Positions 23,035 to 34,929 of a DNA stretch of 64,000 nt are shown piece after piece. A program made the translations under genes and the position numbers. Numbering within the stretch: the stretch's first letter is position 1; each line of letters opens with the position of its first letter. The DNA lies in contig JAJKFL010000013.1 in assembly GCA_021186555.1 (NCBI GenBank), forward strand, positions 12,145,243 through 12,209,242, read 5' to 3'. The notes beneath the pieces were generated by a model that saw nothing but the letters and a program-made list of their open reading frames with translations, was not told the origin of the DNA and did no database searches. The stretch comes from Reticulitermes speratus. Lineage: Eukaryota; Arthropoda; Insecta; Blattodea; Rhinotermitidae.

Positions 23035-25150
23035 ATGAAGACCGTAATTCTGGCAGTCCTGCTGCTCTTCGTCGTCGCCTCTCTTGTGTCCGGCGCTCCA
23101 TCGGAAAGCGGTAAGTCGCCGTATGTAGACGAACATGATAAATGTCTCGCTGTAACCTTACAGACGCTTAAAAGTTAACTATGAAATTGTCTCATTGCTT
23201 AATTACGCACTACGTCATGAGGACGTATGGGGGAATGCACGTAAAATTCAGGCATTCTTAACCTCGGCACCAGATGCAGAAGTGAGGATACCGTAGTCGT
23301 TGTAGTGACTAGGCTACGGCCTGGACCTTCGAGGAATCATGGATCGATTCCCGGTAGGACCAAGGTTATATTAACGATTACAACAAACCATAAAATACCT
23401 AACAAGTGAAACAAACTATAGTGACTAACGTGAGCCGGCGTGGCATAGGCGGTATACCGATAAGGCTACGGCTGGACAGATATGGGTTCGAATCCCAGTA
23501 AAATTAAGAGGCTTTTCCCTTCACCAAAATGTAACGACCTGATCTCTGGCAAGCACAACCTCCTATTCAATGAGTATCAGGGTTCTTACCCAGTGGAAAG
23601 GCGGCAGAAGCGTGACAATCGCCACTCACATCCATCTAGTGCCGAAAGAAAGAATGGAGCTAAACCTCCAGTCCCCTTATATGTCTTCATGTCGTGGACA
23701 GGGATAACTTTACGTTTTTGTAAACTCACTAACGGAATAAACATCCTCATTACTGTAATGCTGTGTAAGTTCGGTGTAGTTTTATGCGCAGATTAAGAAC
23801 AATTTACCGAAAATATTCTGGCGCCCATAATTTTCTTTGGACTACTAGATTTATGATTTAATTGTACTAACATCTCACGACGGTCGACTTGGAGATTGGC
23901 ATACGTTCAGCTGTTTGTCGATACAGTGCCCAATGCCGTTAAAATATTATTAAGCAAATATTCATATCCCACCAAGTACCTTCTGGAATTTGCACGCAAA
24001 ATTTGATATTTCCTTTCAAAATGGTGGGTGATATAAAATATCCAACCTCCAAGAGAAATTCAGAAATAATGAGGGAACAAAATTTCATAACATGAGGCCC
24101 ATACAGAGGGAGCAGTGGGCAGGCTCGGTCTTACCTGCAACAACTGGACCAAGTGTTGCACATATTGCAGAAGTCACAGGGTAGATCTGCAATCTTCCGC
24201 TACCATCGACTGAGATTACAAAGAATTTTACAGAACTTCATACAACATTATTACATTGAGTTATTCAAGAAGGATTAGTTGGACGGGATGTCACACACGG
24301 GCGACTGAGAACAGCATACAAAATTTAGTCTTCTTTAAGTGTGTTATCGTTTTTATTGATAAATGTCACCTGCGTGTGTTAAGTGGATTCAAGTGGCAAA
24401 ACAGACTACTACAACAGTGGGTCTTTGGACAAAGATGGACATTGAATTCCACAAAAATTAAATTTCAAAATCATCAGTATCTATTAGTTACTCATGAAGA
24501 TCGAATGCGGTGATTTTAGTAACTGTAAATGCTATTTTAAGAAACACTTGGTAAACTATGTAAAGTATATAAAGATCTGCAATAAGTTATTACAATCTTT
24601 GTGTAGCCAAAACGTCACTATTTCTTTACAAAACGACACCACTGCAACCAAATACGAGACAGCTCAGTTCAGTATAAACAATAAATTCAGAGGCTAATTC
24701 TTTAAGACCTATGTTCAATACCACTTTCCCGTTCACAACTAACTCTTCCAAACTAAGTATGTAGATATCTGTATACACTGTGACGTTCGGGCCTCAAGAC
24801 ACAAAATACTGTGGATCACGAAAGACTGGGACATATCTCTCTCACTGTCTGATTTGTGCATATTTGCGGCAGCTGTATTTGTCTATATGTTGATACATAA
24901 AGATTGTGTTTAACTCCAGAAATCATAATAATATGTCAGTGTTATTGTTCTGCATGACTGCACAATCGTTCAAACAGCGTTTTATTTTTCTTTTTTGCAG
25001 AACATTTGCGCGAGAGACGAGCAATCCTGTGACCTGCCCAGTGCCTGCAAAGTGAACCATTCCGCATGCGCGGCCCACTGTCTTACAAAATGGAAACAAG
25101 GTTACCGTGGGGGACGCTGCGTCAACGGTATCTGCAGATGCAGGAAATAA
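23035..25150 (+). pseudogene. Defensin gene C, frameshifted
   Basis: Exon 1 is 23035-23110 and is intact. Exon 2 lies at 25001-25150 with a normal TTTTTTGCAG acceptor. A single extra T at about 25025, relative to genes B and D, shifts the frame and gives TGA at 25030-25032. The conceptual product ends after RERRAIL, before the first conserved cysteine. Beyond the shift, the homologous frame would carry one additional cysteine codon (TGC at 25046-25048, TTC in gene D). The 220 bp after the stop position match gene D without a difference by eye, so the lesion is young. A second AG at 25015-25016 would, if used as acceptor, put the cysteine region back in frame but drop the RERR site. Whether it is used is unknown. 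A sequencing or assembly error is the main alternative. Confidence 0.75.
23432..23714 (+). mobile_element. tRNA-derived SINE in intron of gene C
   Basis: This is the same insertion as at 16376-16657 in gene B and 30506-30787 in gene D, inherited through the tandem duplication. The A box, the B box (GGTTCGAATCC) and the body are all present. Confidence 0.75.
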
Positions 25151-25382
25151 TCTACAACTTACACCATGGAAACATTTGTCATACGACTACTTCTGTACAC
25201 AACAGAAAGATATACAACTACTGAAACTTCTCTTATGTTAAAACGTCTTTCGGGACAATTTCATTAGAACTGCGGAGTAATGACGCAAACATTTATATTA
25301 CAGAGCTGTTCAATGTTTGTAAACGATATTTCTTTCACCAAGAAGATATTTCCAGTGAATTGTTTCTTGTAACATGTTCATT

Positions 25383-25388
25383 AATAAA
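25383..25388 (+). terminator. Poly(A) signal of gene C
   Basis: AATAAA in the same TTAATAAACAA context as the other copies. Confidence 0.65.
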
Positions 25389-27337
25389 CAAATCCCATCA
25401 ACATGTTGGTCACTTCTCACAAATCCAAAACAAAAGTATTAAACCTATCTATAACCACCCGAAACATGGAACACTAAAACTGAACACAATATGTGAAGGT
25501 AGTCTCTCCTTATCCCACTTATTAATAAACCCTCGTAACAAAATATACGTTCTACCGATCGCCACTCCTACACCCGATTCCAGATATCTCGACTTAATAT
25601 TCCAGGTGCCTCGCCATTCTGGCGGACGTTTTGATTTTTCCAGTTCCCCCCCAAATTTCGGGGTAGTGCTTCAGACAAGAAGAAGAACACTTCCTGTTAC
25701 ATATTTGCCAAATAGTTCATCACTATTGTCCCAGCATTTGGGTACTGACAGTGTAGTTAAATTACTCCTGTATATCTAGATAAAGAAACAGATATACTCA
25801 TATCTGTTTTGCCTTTCCCATTCTGGAATTAAACCTCGGACGAGCCGCACCAAGACCGACGAACATAACTAGAATGTCTGCATATAAATGTCCTTTATGT
25901 GCATTAGAGAAGGAGGTGCAATTAAGTAATGTTTGTTATAACGCACCTTGCTCAATTCGAAAACAACACACTGACTGGGATGATAATTATGTACAAACAA
26001 AGTCTCTCTTGGTCAGCACAGACGTTCGAGGCATCCACGTGGCACGCTGTCGCCTGGTGTCGCTGGATAAACTGTACATTGTCACATGTCCTGTTCTCGT
26101 ACAGAGCGTTTAATACTGAACAGGACAATGCAGTCGGCACAGTGACTAGGCTACCGGCCGGAATCCGAGACATCGTGGTTTGATCCCCGGCAGAGGCAAG
26201 ATATACTGCTAATATATCGTGGTTTTCTTTAGCGTTTGTTTTGAACTATATTATTCCACGACAACTTCCTTCCAAATCTTTCTAATTCACCATTCATCAG
26301 TCCTACCAGTGACACAACGCAGTGCCAAATCCTGACAGCGTGGTGAAGTGAACGGCACAACAACAAGCAATACAAGAAACTAAGAAATGTAACACAGCAG
26401 CTATAAGGAAAAGTTATAGCATTGAAAACCTAAGGCGGAGAGGAACGGGAATGTTATCCTCAGTGGATACTGTCCGGAAATAACAGCAATAATAATAATA
26501 ATAATAATAATTCAATTTTTGTTTATGAATGTGCCGAGTCAACAGCCAAATGGCGAATTACAGACGCAGTGCAACATACACACACCATAAGGACAATAAA
26601 CAAAGCACAAATGAAACGGACACAGACAGAACAAAGTATACTTAAATAATTAATTAGAACACTATATAATAAAGAACTAAGAATGATATCAAACTTGAGT
26701 GTGGCATTTTGCATCCTGAATGTATCTTATTTCATTACAAACTGAATTTACAGAAGTGGCATAACTGGTAGTGGGGCAGCGGGGGTCAATGTTGAAGGTT
26801 GGACTTATATTATGATTATGATGATGATGATGATGATGATGACGACGATGATGAAGACAATAATAATCATAATAATAATATGTTTGGTACATAATAAAAT
26901 ATACAAACAACAAACGTAAAAAGTGGAAAGAAGGTACAAAACAGAATTAAGTTAATTAAAATTACCCTACCTAAATTAAAATCACAATAAACGTGAACAT
27001 TAGTGACGAACTATAGTGTAAAACATGTTAAATTTTTTTATTTGCTTCGTAAAAATATCTACGTCTATCGAGTCGTTAAGCACAACAGACTTCCCCTTGA
27101 ACAATCCCTTGAAAGCTTTAAACGACAGACACGGTTATGAACTACAAAGTATCGTCAGTAATGCACAAATTTAGTATATAACACAATGGTAGGATTCCTC
27201 TACTCGACTATAATGTGTTGCCCTCTAGCGTTGATCTTTCACAACAGACATTATTCTACAACCAGGCTGGTGCTGCTATCTCAAGGTTACAGCGATGAAC
27301 CATTCGGTAGGTATTGCTACTATGTAAGTATCTCGTG

Positions 27338-29290
27338 CAGCACAGTCCTTGTTGAGAAGCTAACAGGTGCTCAGCCAGTCAAGAAATTCCCAGCATTTTG
27401 TGGAACACAAAGGTTCATTACCTGAGCATGCCACCTGTCCCTATCCCGAGTCAAATCAATCCAGTCCATGCCTCCATACAACTTCTTGAGGATCCACTTT
27501 AATATTATCCTCCCATCTACGCCTAGGTGTTTCAAGTGGTCTCTTTCCTTAAGGTTTCCTCACCAAAAACCTGTATGCATCTCTCTTCTCCCCCATACGT
27601 GCCACATGCCCCGCCCATCTCATTCTTCTTGATTTCATCACCTGAATATTATTTGGAGAGAAGAATAGATCATAAAGCTCCTCGTTACGGAATCCTCTCT
27701 CCACTCCCTTCTTACCTTGTCCTTCTTAGGCCCACTTTCCTTCCTCAGCACCCTATTCTCGAACACCCTCAGCCTATGTTCCACAATGTGAGAGACCTTG
27801 TTTCACGCCTGTACAAAACAACAGGCAAAATTACAGTTCTGTGTATCTTGATCTTTATATTTTTGGATAGAAAACTGAAAGACAAAAGGTTCTGCACCAA
27901 ATAATAGTAAGAATTCTCTGACTTCAATCTGCTCTTAATTTCTTCGTAAATGCAATATTTATTTGTTAGTGTTGTTCCCGAATATTTGAACTGTTCCACC
28001 ATGTCAAAGTATTTATTAACTATCTTTCTGTTGTGACTTTGTCCTGCATTCTGATGTCGAGACATGACCATTTACTTACTTTTCTCAGCATTACTTTTAG
28101 TCCAATCTCCTTACTAGGATCTGGTAAAGCTTGGGTTTTTCTTTATAGTATGCATGCCTATGTTTTCATCCAATATACTAATATCAACAGCATAAACCAG
28201 AAGACCATCTGTACCATTTATTGTTAAGCTCTCCTGGTTTACCTGAATGGCATACTCTAAAGCAAAGTTCAAAAGCAATGGTGACAAAGCATCTCCTGTG
28301 CTCAAAACATTCTTGATAGGAAATGTGTCAGACAAATGTTTGCCTACCCGGACTCTGTTACAGGCTTCATTTAGAAAACTTTTTATTAGCCTACTAATTT
28401 CATAGGGATACCAAACTCAGTGAGAACATTAAACAAGACCTGCCTCCCACCTAGATCATAGGATTTTTTTTAAGTCTGTCAATAGCTGATGCCCTGCCTC
28501 ATTGTATTCCCATTTTTTCTCAAGTACTTGACAAATGCAAAATTTATGATCAGTAGTTGACCTGTTACGTCTAAATTCACATTAATGATCTCCAATAATG
28601 TCCTCTGCATATGGAGTTAACCTTGACAGAAGGATGTTGGATAGAATTTTGTATGTGGTTGACAAAAGTGATATGCCTCGATAATTACTGCAATCTGTTT
28701 CATCGCCCTTCTTATAAATAGGTACAATGATTGCCTTCTTCCACTGTCAAGAAAATTTCTCCTTATTCCAAACAGAAATAATAAGTTTATAGATCTCAGA
28801 ACGAATTTTCCTACTGCCTGCTTTAATCAATTCTGTTGGAATTCGAACAGTTTCTGGTGATTTGTATCCTTTTACCCTTCCAACAGCCACCTTAACCTCA
28901 AAGGCACTGGGCTCAGGCACTAGTGGCGATACTGTATGTATTTCAGTACACCTAACATATTAAACACATGTACATACAATAACTACAAGAAGTTATTCCT
29001 CCTCTACTCAAAATACTGTGGGAGTAACCAGATCACCCTTCTCACCCCTTACTACATTAGTTCTAGGTTAGTAACCTTTCTTAAAATCCTTGATGTCCCT
29101 ACACGAGTCTCTAATGTACTTGTTATTACTATCTGTTTCAAGTGCATTAACCTTACCTTTCAGATATTCGATATTTCTTCCTGAAATGTCTGATTACTTC
29201 ACGTATTACATCATTCAGATTATCTGCATTACGTTGGTTTAGATCCTGTAACCACTGCATTTTAGCCTGCTTCCTTTAATGTAACAACTG
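27338..29290 (-). mobile_element. Degenerate RTE-like LINE, duplicate of 20276-22230
   Basis: Same insertion point (after CTCGTG), same order of reverse-transcriptase fragments and the same YAVD change as the copy in the B unit, with scattered private substitutions. It reached this place by tandem duplication, not by a second insertion. Confidence 0.85.
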
Positions 29291-29928
29291 TGAAAATTAG
29301 TTAGAGGCTTTATGAATTGGTTCCTATCATGGTAAGTTTTTGCGGTGAGGAATTGTTAGCATCTTCCCCAACCCCTAAGATGGAGGACCAAACCTTCTCA
29401 GCTGTCCACGACTGCTTATTAAATATATTCCCAGCTACCCTCCATATTGGAGGCCGTTCCTCCATCCACAACATGATGTCGCGAAGTGTTACATCTTAAC
29501 GCCTTCTGCAAATGACTAACTTACTTGGAAAATTTTGAGACAACTTTAAAACCGTTGCTTAAAACAGGTGACTGGAATAAGATGAGTTTGAAGGTTGCTG
29601 GTCATAAATTTATAAGAACAGTACTGGACTCAGTGGAAGGAGACACGGTGACACTACACACAATGTGCTGCTATGTGTCGGCAACTCGTTTCAAGGACAT
29701 GTAAATATGAACATTAATGCGGGAAAGAACGCTGCGTGAGGCATTGTCTTATATCTATACAGCATGTTCGTAACTTCATTTCAGCATCATCCTATCGTCA
29801 CGCTCGATTCAGCTAGGTATAGCAGCAGACTCGCGGCCTAATCTGTCACAGAAGGGGAAGCCCTGCCTGAAGCACACATTGCGAAATACGTGAATATATT
29901 TGTTTGCCTTCTGTTACGAACCTCCGAG

Positions 29929-29938
29929 GAGAATTCCC
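29929..29938 (-). promoter_or_regulatory. kappaB-like site upstream of gene D
   Basis: GAGAATTCCC, identical in sequence to the site before gene C and 104 bp upstream of the TATA box. Confidence 0.35.
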
Positions 29939-30012
29939 TTTTCTTTTTCTTATCTTTGTTCAGTTACAACACCCCAGAACGATTAGCAAAAGACATAAAG
30001 AACTGTACTTTT

Positions 30013-30107
30013 AATTCGGTACTTCCTGCTAACAGTTCTAGTATAAATTCTGTCGCAGGGACCTGCCTCAGCATTCCGTCTGCTGTCTGCTGAACACAAC
30101 AAGCATC
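30013..30107 (+). promoter_or_regulatory. Core promoter and 5'UTR of defensin gene D
   Basis: TATAAA lies at 30042-30047, 66 bp from the ATG, followed by a TCAGCA initiator-like motif. Same 95-bp block as the other three genes. Confidence 0.75.
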
Positions 30108-32222
30108 ATGAAGACCGTAATTCTGGCAGTCCTGCTGCTCTTCGTCGTCGCCTCTCTTGTGTCCGGCGCTCCATCGGAAAGCGGTAAGTCGCCGTATGTA
30201 GACGAACATGATAAATGTCTCGCTGTAACCTTACAGACGCTTAAAAGTTAACTATGAAATTGTCTCATTGCTTAATTACGCACTACGTCATGAGGACGTA
30301 TGGGGGAATGCACGTAAAACTCCAGGCATTCTTAACCTCGGCACCAGATGCAGAAGTGAGGATACCGTAGTCGTTGTAGTGACTAGGCTACGGCCTGGAC
30401 CTTCGAGGAATCATGGATCGATTCCCGGTAGGACCAAGGTTATATTAGCGATTACAACAAACCATAAAATACCTAACAAGTGAAACAAACTATAGTGACT
30501 AACGTGAGCCGGCGTGGCATAGGCGGTATACCGATAAGGCTACGGCTGGACAGATATGGGTTCGAATCCCAGTAAAATTAAGAGGCTTTTCCCTTCACCA
30601 AAATGTAACGACCTGATCTCTGGCAAGCACAACCTCCTATTCAATGAGTATCAGGGTTCTTACCCAGTGGAAAGGCGGCAGAAGCGTGACAATCGCCACT
30701 CACATCCATCTAGTGCCGAAAGAAAGAATGGAGCTAAACCTCCAGTCCCCTTATATGTCTTCATGTCGTGGACAGGGATAACTTTACGTTTTTGTAAACT
30801 CACTAACGGAATAAACATCCTCATTGCTGTAATGCTGTGTAAGTTCGGTGTAGTTTTATGCGCAGATTAAGAACAATTTACCGAAAATATTCTGGCGCCC
30901 ACAATTTTCTTTGGACTACTAGATTTATGATTTATTGTACTAACATCTCACGACGGTCGACTTGGAGATTGGCATACGTTCAGCTGTTTGTCGATACAGT
31001 GCCCAATGCCGTTAAAATATTATTAAGCAAATATTCATATCCCACCAAGTACCTTCTGGAATTTGCACGCAAAATTTGATATTTCCTTTCAAAATGGTGG
31101 GTGATATAAAATATCCAACCTCCAAGAGAAATTCAGAAATAATGAGGGAACAAAATTTCATAACATGAGGCCCATACAGAGGGAGCAGTGGGCAGGCTCG
31201 GTCTTACCTGCAACAACTGGACCAAGTGTTGCACATATTGCAGAAGTCACAGGGTAGATCTGCAATCTTCCGCTACCATCGACTGCGATTACAAAGAATT
31301 TTACAGAACTTCATACAACATTATTACATTGAGTTATTCAAGAAGGATTAGTTGGACGGGATGTCACACACGGGCGACTGAGAACAGCATACAAAATTTA
31401 GTCTTCTTTAAGTGTGTTATCGTTTTTATTGATAAATGTCACCTGCGTGTGTTAAGTGGATTCAAGTGGCAAAACAGACTACTACAACAGTGGGTCTTTG
31501 GACAAAGATGGACATTGAATTCCACAAAAATTAAATTTCAAAATCATCAGTATCTATTAGTTACTCAAGAAGATCGAATGCGGTGATTTTAGTAACTGTA
31601 AATGCTATTTTAAGAAACACTTGGTAAACTATGTAAAGTATATAAAGATCTGCAATAAGTTATTACAATCTTTGTGTAGCCAAAACGTCACTATTTCTTT
31701 ACAAAACGACACCACTGCAACCAAATACGAGACAGCTCAGTTCAGTATAAACTATAAATTCAGAGGCTAATTCTTTAAGACCTATGTTCAATACCACTTT
31801 CCCATTCACATCTAACTCTTCCAAACTAAGTATGTAGATATCTGTATACACTGTGACGTTCGGGCCTCAAGACCCAAAATACTGTGGATCACGAAAGACT
31901 GGGACATATCTCTCTCACTGTCTGATTTGTGCATATTTGCGGCAGCTGTATTTGTCTATATGTTGATACATAAAGATTGTGTTTAACTCCAAAAGTCATA
32001 ATGATATGTCAGTGTTATTGCTCTGCATGACTGCACAATCGTTCAAACAGCGTTTTATTTTTCTTTTTTGCAGAACATTTGCGCGAGAGACGAGCAACCT
32101 GTGACCTGCTCAGTGCCTTCAAAGTGAACCATTCCGCATGCGCGGCCCACTGTCTTACAAAATGGAAACAAGGTTACCGTGGGGGACGCTGCGTCAACGG
32201 TATCTGCAGGTGCAGGAAATAA
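30108..32222 (+). CDS. Insect defensin, gene D
   Basis: Two exons: 30108-30183 and 32074-32222, with a 1,890-bp phase-1 intron (GTAAGT to TTGCAG). The 74-residue product has a 20-residue signal peptide, a very short pro-region ending in the furin-type RERR, and a 42-residue mature peptide starting ATCDL. Its cysteine spacing is C-x12-C-x3-C-x12-C-x4-C-x1-C, with AAHC and GGRC motifs. It is the most basic of the set: eight Lys/Arg against one Asp in the mature part. Of the intact copies it is closest to textbook insect defensins in the first helix region (NHSACAAHC). The expected role is a secreted, Rel/NF-kappaB-induced antibacterial peptide, which is inference from the family. The start is fixed by the signal peptide and the conserved leader. 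Confidence 0.94.
30506..30787 (+). mobile_element. tRNA-derived SINE in intron of gene D
   Basis: Inherited copy of the SINE in introns B and C. The head has a GTGGCATAGGCGG A box and a GGTTCGAATCC B box, and the body ends at GGATAACTTTACG. Confidence 0.75.
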
Positions 32223-32454
32223 TCTACAACTTACACCATGGAAACATTTGTCATACGACTACTTCTGTACACAACAGAAAGATATACAACTACTGAAACT
32301 TCTCTTATGTTAAAACGTCTTTCGGGACAATTTCATTAGAACTGCGGAGTAATGACGCAAACATTTATATTACAGAGCTGTTCAATGTTTGTAAACGATA
32401 TTTCTTTCACCAAGAAGATATTTCCAGTGAATTGTTTCTTGTAACATGTTCATT

Positions 32455-32460
32455 AATAAA
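32455..32460 (+). terminator. Poly(A) signal of defensin gene D
   Basis: AATAAA in the conserved context, 232 bp after the stop codon. Confidence 0.7.
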
Positions 32461-32901
32461 CAAATCCCAGCAACATGTTGGTCACTTCTCACAAATCCAA
32501 AACAAAAGTATTAAACCTATCTACAACCACCCGAAACATGGAACACTAAAACTGAACACAATCTATGAAAGTAGTCTCTCCTTATCCCACTTATTCACAA
32601 TCCCAAGCAGTAAATGTCACGTCCCACTGGTTGCCGCTCCCACGTCCTACTCCGAATGTCTTCGGCCAGGAGATTCGATGTTCTGCCTGAGGTTTAGCGC
32701 AAACATTCCCAGTTCCTCTGGACAAATTTCCCGGTAGTGCCTCAAACTGGAGCACGAACACTTTCTATTACATCTTTGCCAATTAATGTATCACTATGTT
32801 CCCACTACTTTGCGTTATATAGCTTGAGCTACTGAGAGTGTAATTACGTAAGTCGCATACATACATACAATTAAATAAACAGATTAACTCATATCTGTTT
32901 T

Positions 32902-33237
32902 AATCAATGTAGACTACTTATTGAACCAACTGAATGCTAGAGTTTTAACTATATTTTGATTATATACATTTTAACTATATGTATTTTAAAATAATATAAG
33001 TTGTATATTTTATACGACAGTGATATCAGCAACGCAGCCTACCGAAATGTGGAACCATATAAAAAATTGACCTGTTTACTGACGTGCTCCCTGAGGACGG
33101 TGCATTGGCACCGAAACATGTCCGGGCTATATACGTAACATTCATATGTGAATAGTAGTGTGCATTTAGTTGGTTCAATAAATTGACTACATTGATCAGA
33201 ACAATGGGCGGAATGAAATGAACAACCTTAAAAACAA
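32902..33237 (+). mobile_element. Fold-back element with hammerhead-like core (336 bp)
   Basis: A 13-bp direct repeat, TCATATCTGTTTT, bounds the element (32889-32901 and 33238-33250). The uninterrupted target is visible in units A, B and C, where CATATCTGTTTTGCC is continuous. Inverted arms of 35 bp (32903-32937 and 33162-33196) match at 31 positions. A hammerhead-like core lies between them, close to the right arm. No ORF is present. Length, target duplication and core resemble the element at 10107-10428, although the arm sequences differ. Confidence 0.75.
33085..33127 (+). ncRNA. Hammerhead-ribozyme-like motif
   Basis: CTGAGGA (33091-33097) fits the CUGANGA core. After one unpaired C, stem II forms five pairs (GGTGC with GCACC around a short ATTG loop), followed by GAAAC (33113-33117). 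A 2-bp stem III (AC/GT with an AT loop) closes onto GTC, so the predicted cleavage follows position 33122. Stem I is weak: the first pair is C-C, then about four pairs with GGGC. Such short-stem-III hammerheads are known from Penelope-like elements. Activity is untested. Confidence 0.6.
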
Positions 33238-33250
33238 TCATATCTGTTTT

Positions 33251-34339
33251 GCCTGTCCGATCCTGAGACGAGCCGCACTAAGACCGAGGAACATAACTAG
33301 AATGTCTGCATATAAATGTCCTTTATGTGCATTAGAGAAGGAGGTGCAATTAAGTAATGTTTGTTATAAGGCACTTTGCTCAATTCGAAAACAACACACT
33401 GACTGGGATGATAATTATTTAGAAATAAAGTCTATCTTGGTCAGCACAGACGTTCGAGTCATCCACGTGGCACGCTGTCGCCTGGTATCACTGGATAAAC
33501 TATAAATTGTCACAAGTCCTGTTCTCGTACAGCCACTCTTATTACATATTTCGTGATTTTCCACAGCTGTTAAAAAAAAGTCTGTAATATTGTTTCAAAT
33601 AAGAAAAAACCTTCCCCGCCCACATTATTTCCTATGTATTATTCACAAGTCTTCCTCCCACTCGATGCTAACTTAGTCCTGAGTTACTTGCCATGTGGAC
33701 ATATAATCCATAAATAAATCTGGAAACTGATAATTAAAACAAAACTTAACACAACATCAGCCATACACCGGAGGCCCACAAATTTTCCAAAAATATAGAA
33801 GCCATCTCCAGTTTTTAGGAGCCAGAAAGATGACATGAAGCAAGTTTCATATTGAGGATCCAAAATCCTGGATTGATCTGTAAACCTCAGTTATCTGGCG
33901 CTTTCTGCTTGGTGCATGTGAACGGACACACATTTTTTATGTAAGGAAGAAAACTGCAATAATCATGCTGAAAATGTTAGGCGCCTCAGAATAAAATTTA
34001 GTCGCTCAGGCGACCAGGCATCTGGGATTTGTGCACCCCTGCAATAAACGTACTACCGTCTATTAGTATGAATTTCTTTAACCTCAATTTCAAACATAAC
34101 CTCATCTCTGAAATACAGAAAATGACCTCCTGACATCCGTAGTATGAGGAAGTTTCGATTCAGCATGTGGCAGCTTAAACCATGAAGATTCACGTCTTAT
34201 GGGGGGTGTCATATCATATCAACTGATAAGTGGTTACCGAAGTTTCGATGGTTCTTACTGCGTTCACCTTCAAGATCAGCAGTCCTACACGAGACGATCC
34301 TTCGAAACGTCGTCAAATACTCTCCAGGCGACACGGCGT
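33251..34339. other. 3' flank of gene D unit, no gene seen
   Basis: Up to about 33520 it matches the 3' flanks of the other units. Around 33545-33630 it resembles the gene A flank near 9465-9560 (CTGTAATA.TGT.TCAAATAAG) and not those of B or C. A possible hAT end (TTTGTGCACCCCTG) lies at about 34030-34043, with an unclear left partner. Confidence 0.45.
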
Positions 34340-34916
34340 AACGTAACGTAACGTAAGACTTGAATCTTCACCAGCACCGCTGTCCGAACCTCAAACCTCG
34401 CAACATAATCTTTACTTTTATTCCAGACAAAAAACTACTGATGCTATTTTGTGAACCGAAAGCCAGTAGCCAACCGCATAGAGTGCGGCAGGTCCGAGAC
34501 CATCCGCCCGTCGGAACGAGCGACATCTGGATGCAGACGAATGGTTCAGGTTTTCACATGTTGCTGTGAGACAAAGATCAAGATTATGGATAATTAATTG
34601 CGGGATATCAGAGCCCAGTTCAGTTGCAGGCATCAGCCACTTCGTATCAGAACCCCACAGAGCAAGTCCATTACGAAGGTACACGGATCGTATCTTCGGG
34701 TCTTCTGTACTTCTTTTTCGCCAGTTCCTCTTTTACGTAAGTAAATTATTTTTATTATCGTGTGGGTTAAGTGTGTAATGTCGCTGTGAAAGTGCAGCTT
34801 TAATGGGCCCATTGTCCGTCATCAGGATGACAGATGATTGGTGAATGAGAACTGACAGGAAACGACTGCATTGCTCGGAGAAAACCTGGCCCAGTGCCAC
34901 TTTGACTACCACAAAG
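34340..34916 (-). repeat. Dispersed repeat related to 9560-10040
   Basis: Aligns with the repeat downstream of gene A over most of its length, including the final CCCAGTGCCACTTTGACTACC stretch. A LINE has inserted at its right edge. Confidence 0.6.
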
Positions 34917-34929
34917 CCCCACACGAATT

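Larger units (their letters stand above)
15885..32590. repeat. Tandem array of ~7.06-kb defensin units (B, C, D)
   Basis: Corresponding points recur with a period of 7,055 bp (ATG of B to ATG of C) and 7,073 bp (C to D). Each full unit runs from promoter through the gene, a 3' flank with TAA and GAT microsatellites, the degenerate LINE and the upstream region of the next gene. The D unit departs from this pattern at about 32590, where its 3' flank changes. Gene A belongs to an older, more diverged unit. Confidence 0.9.
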
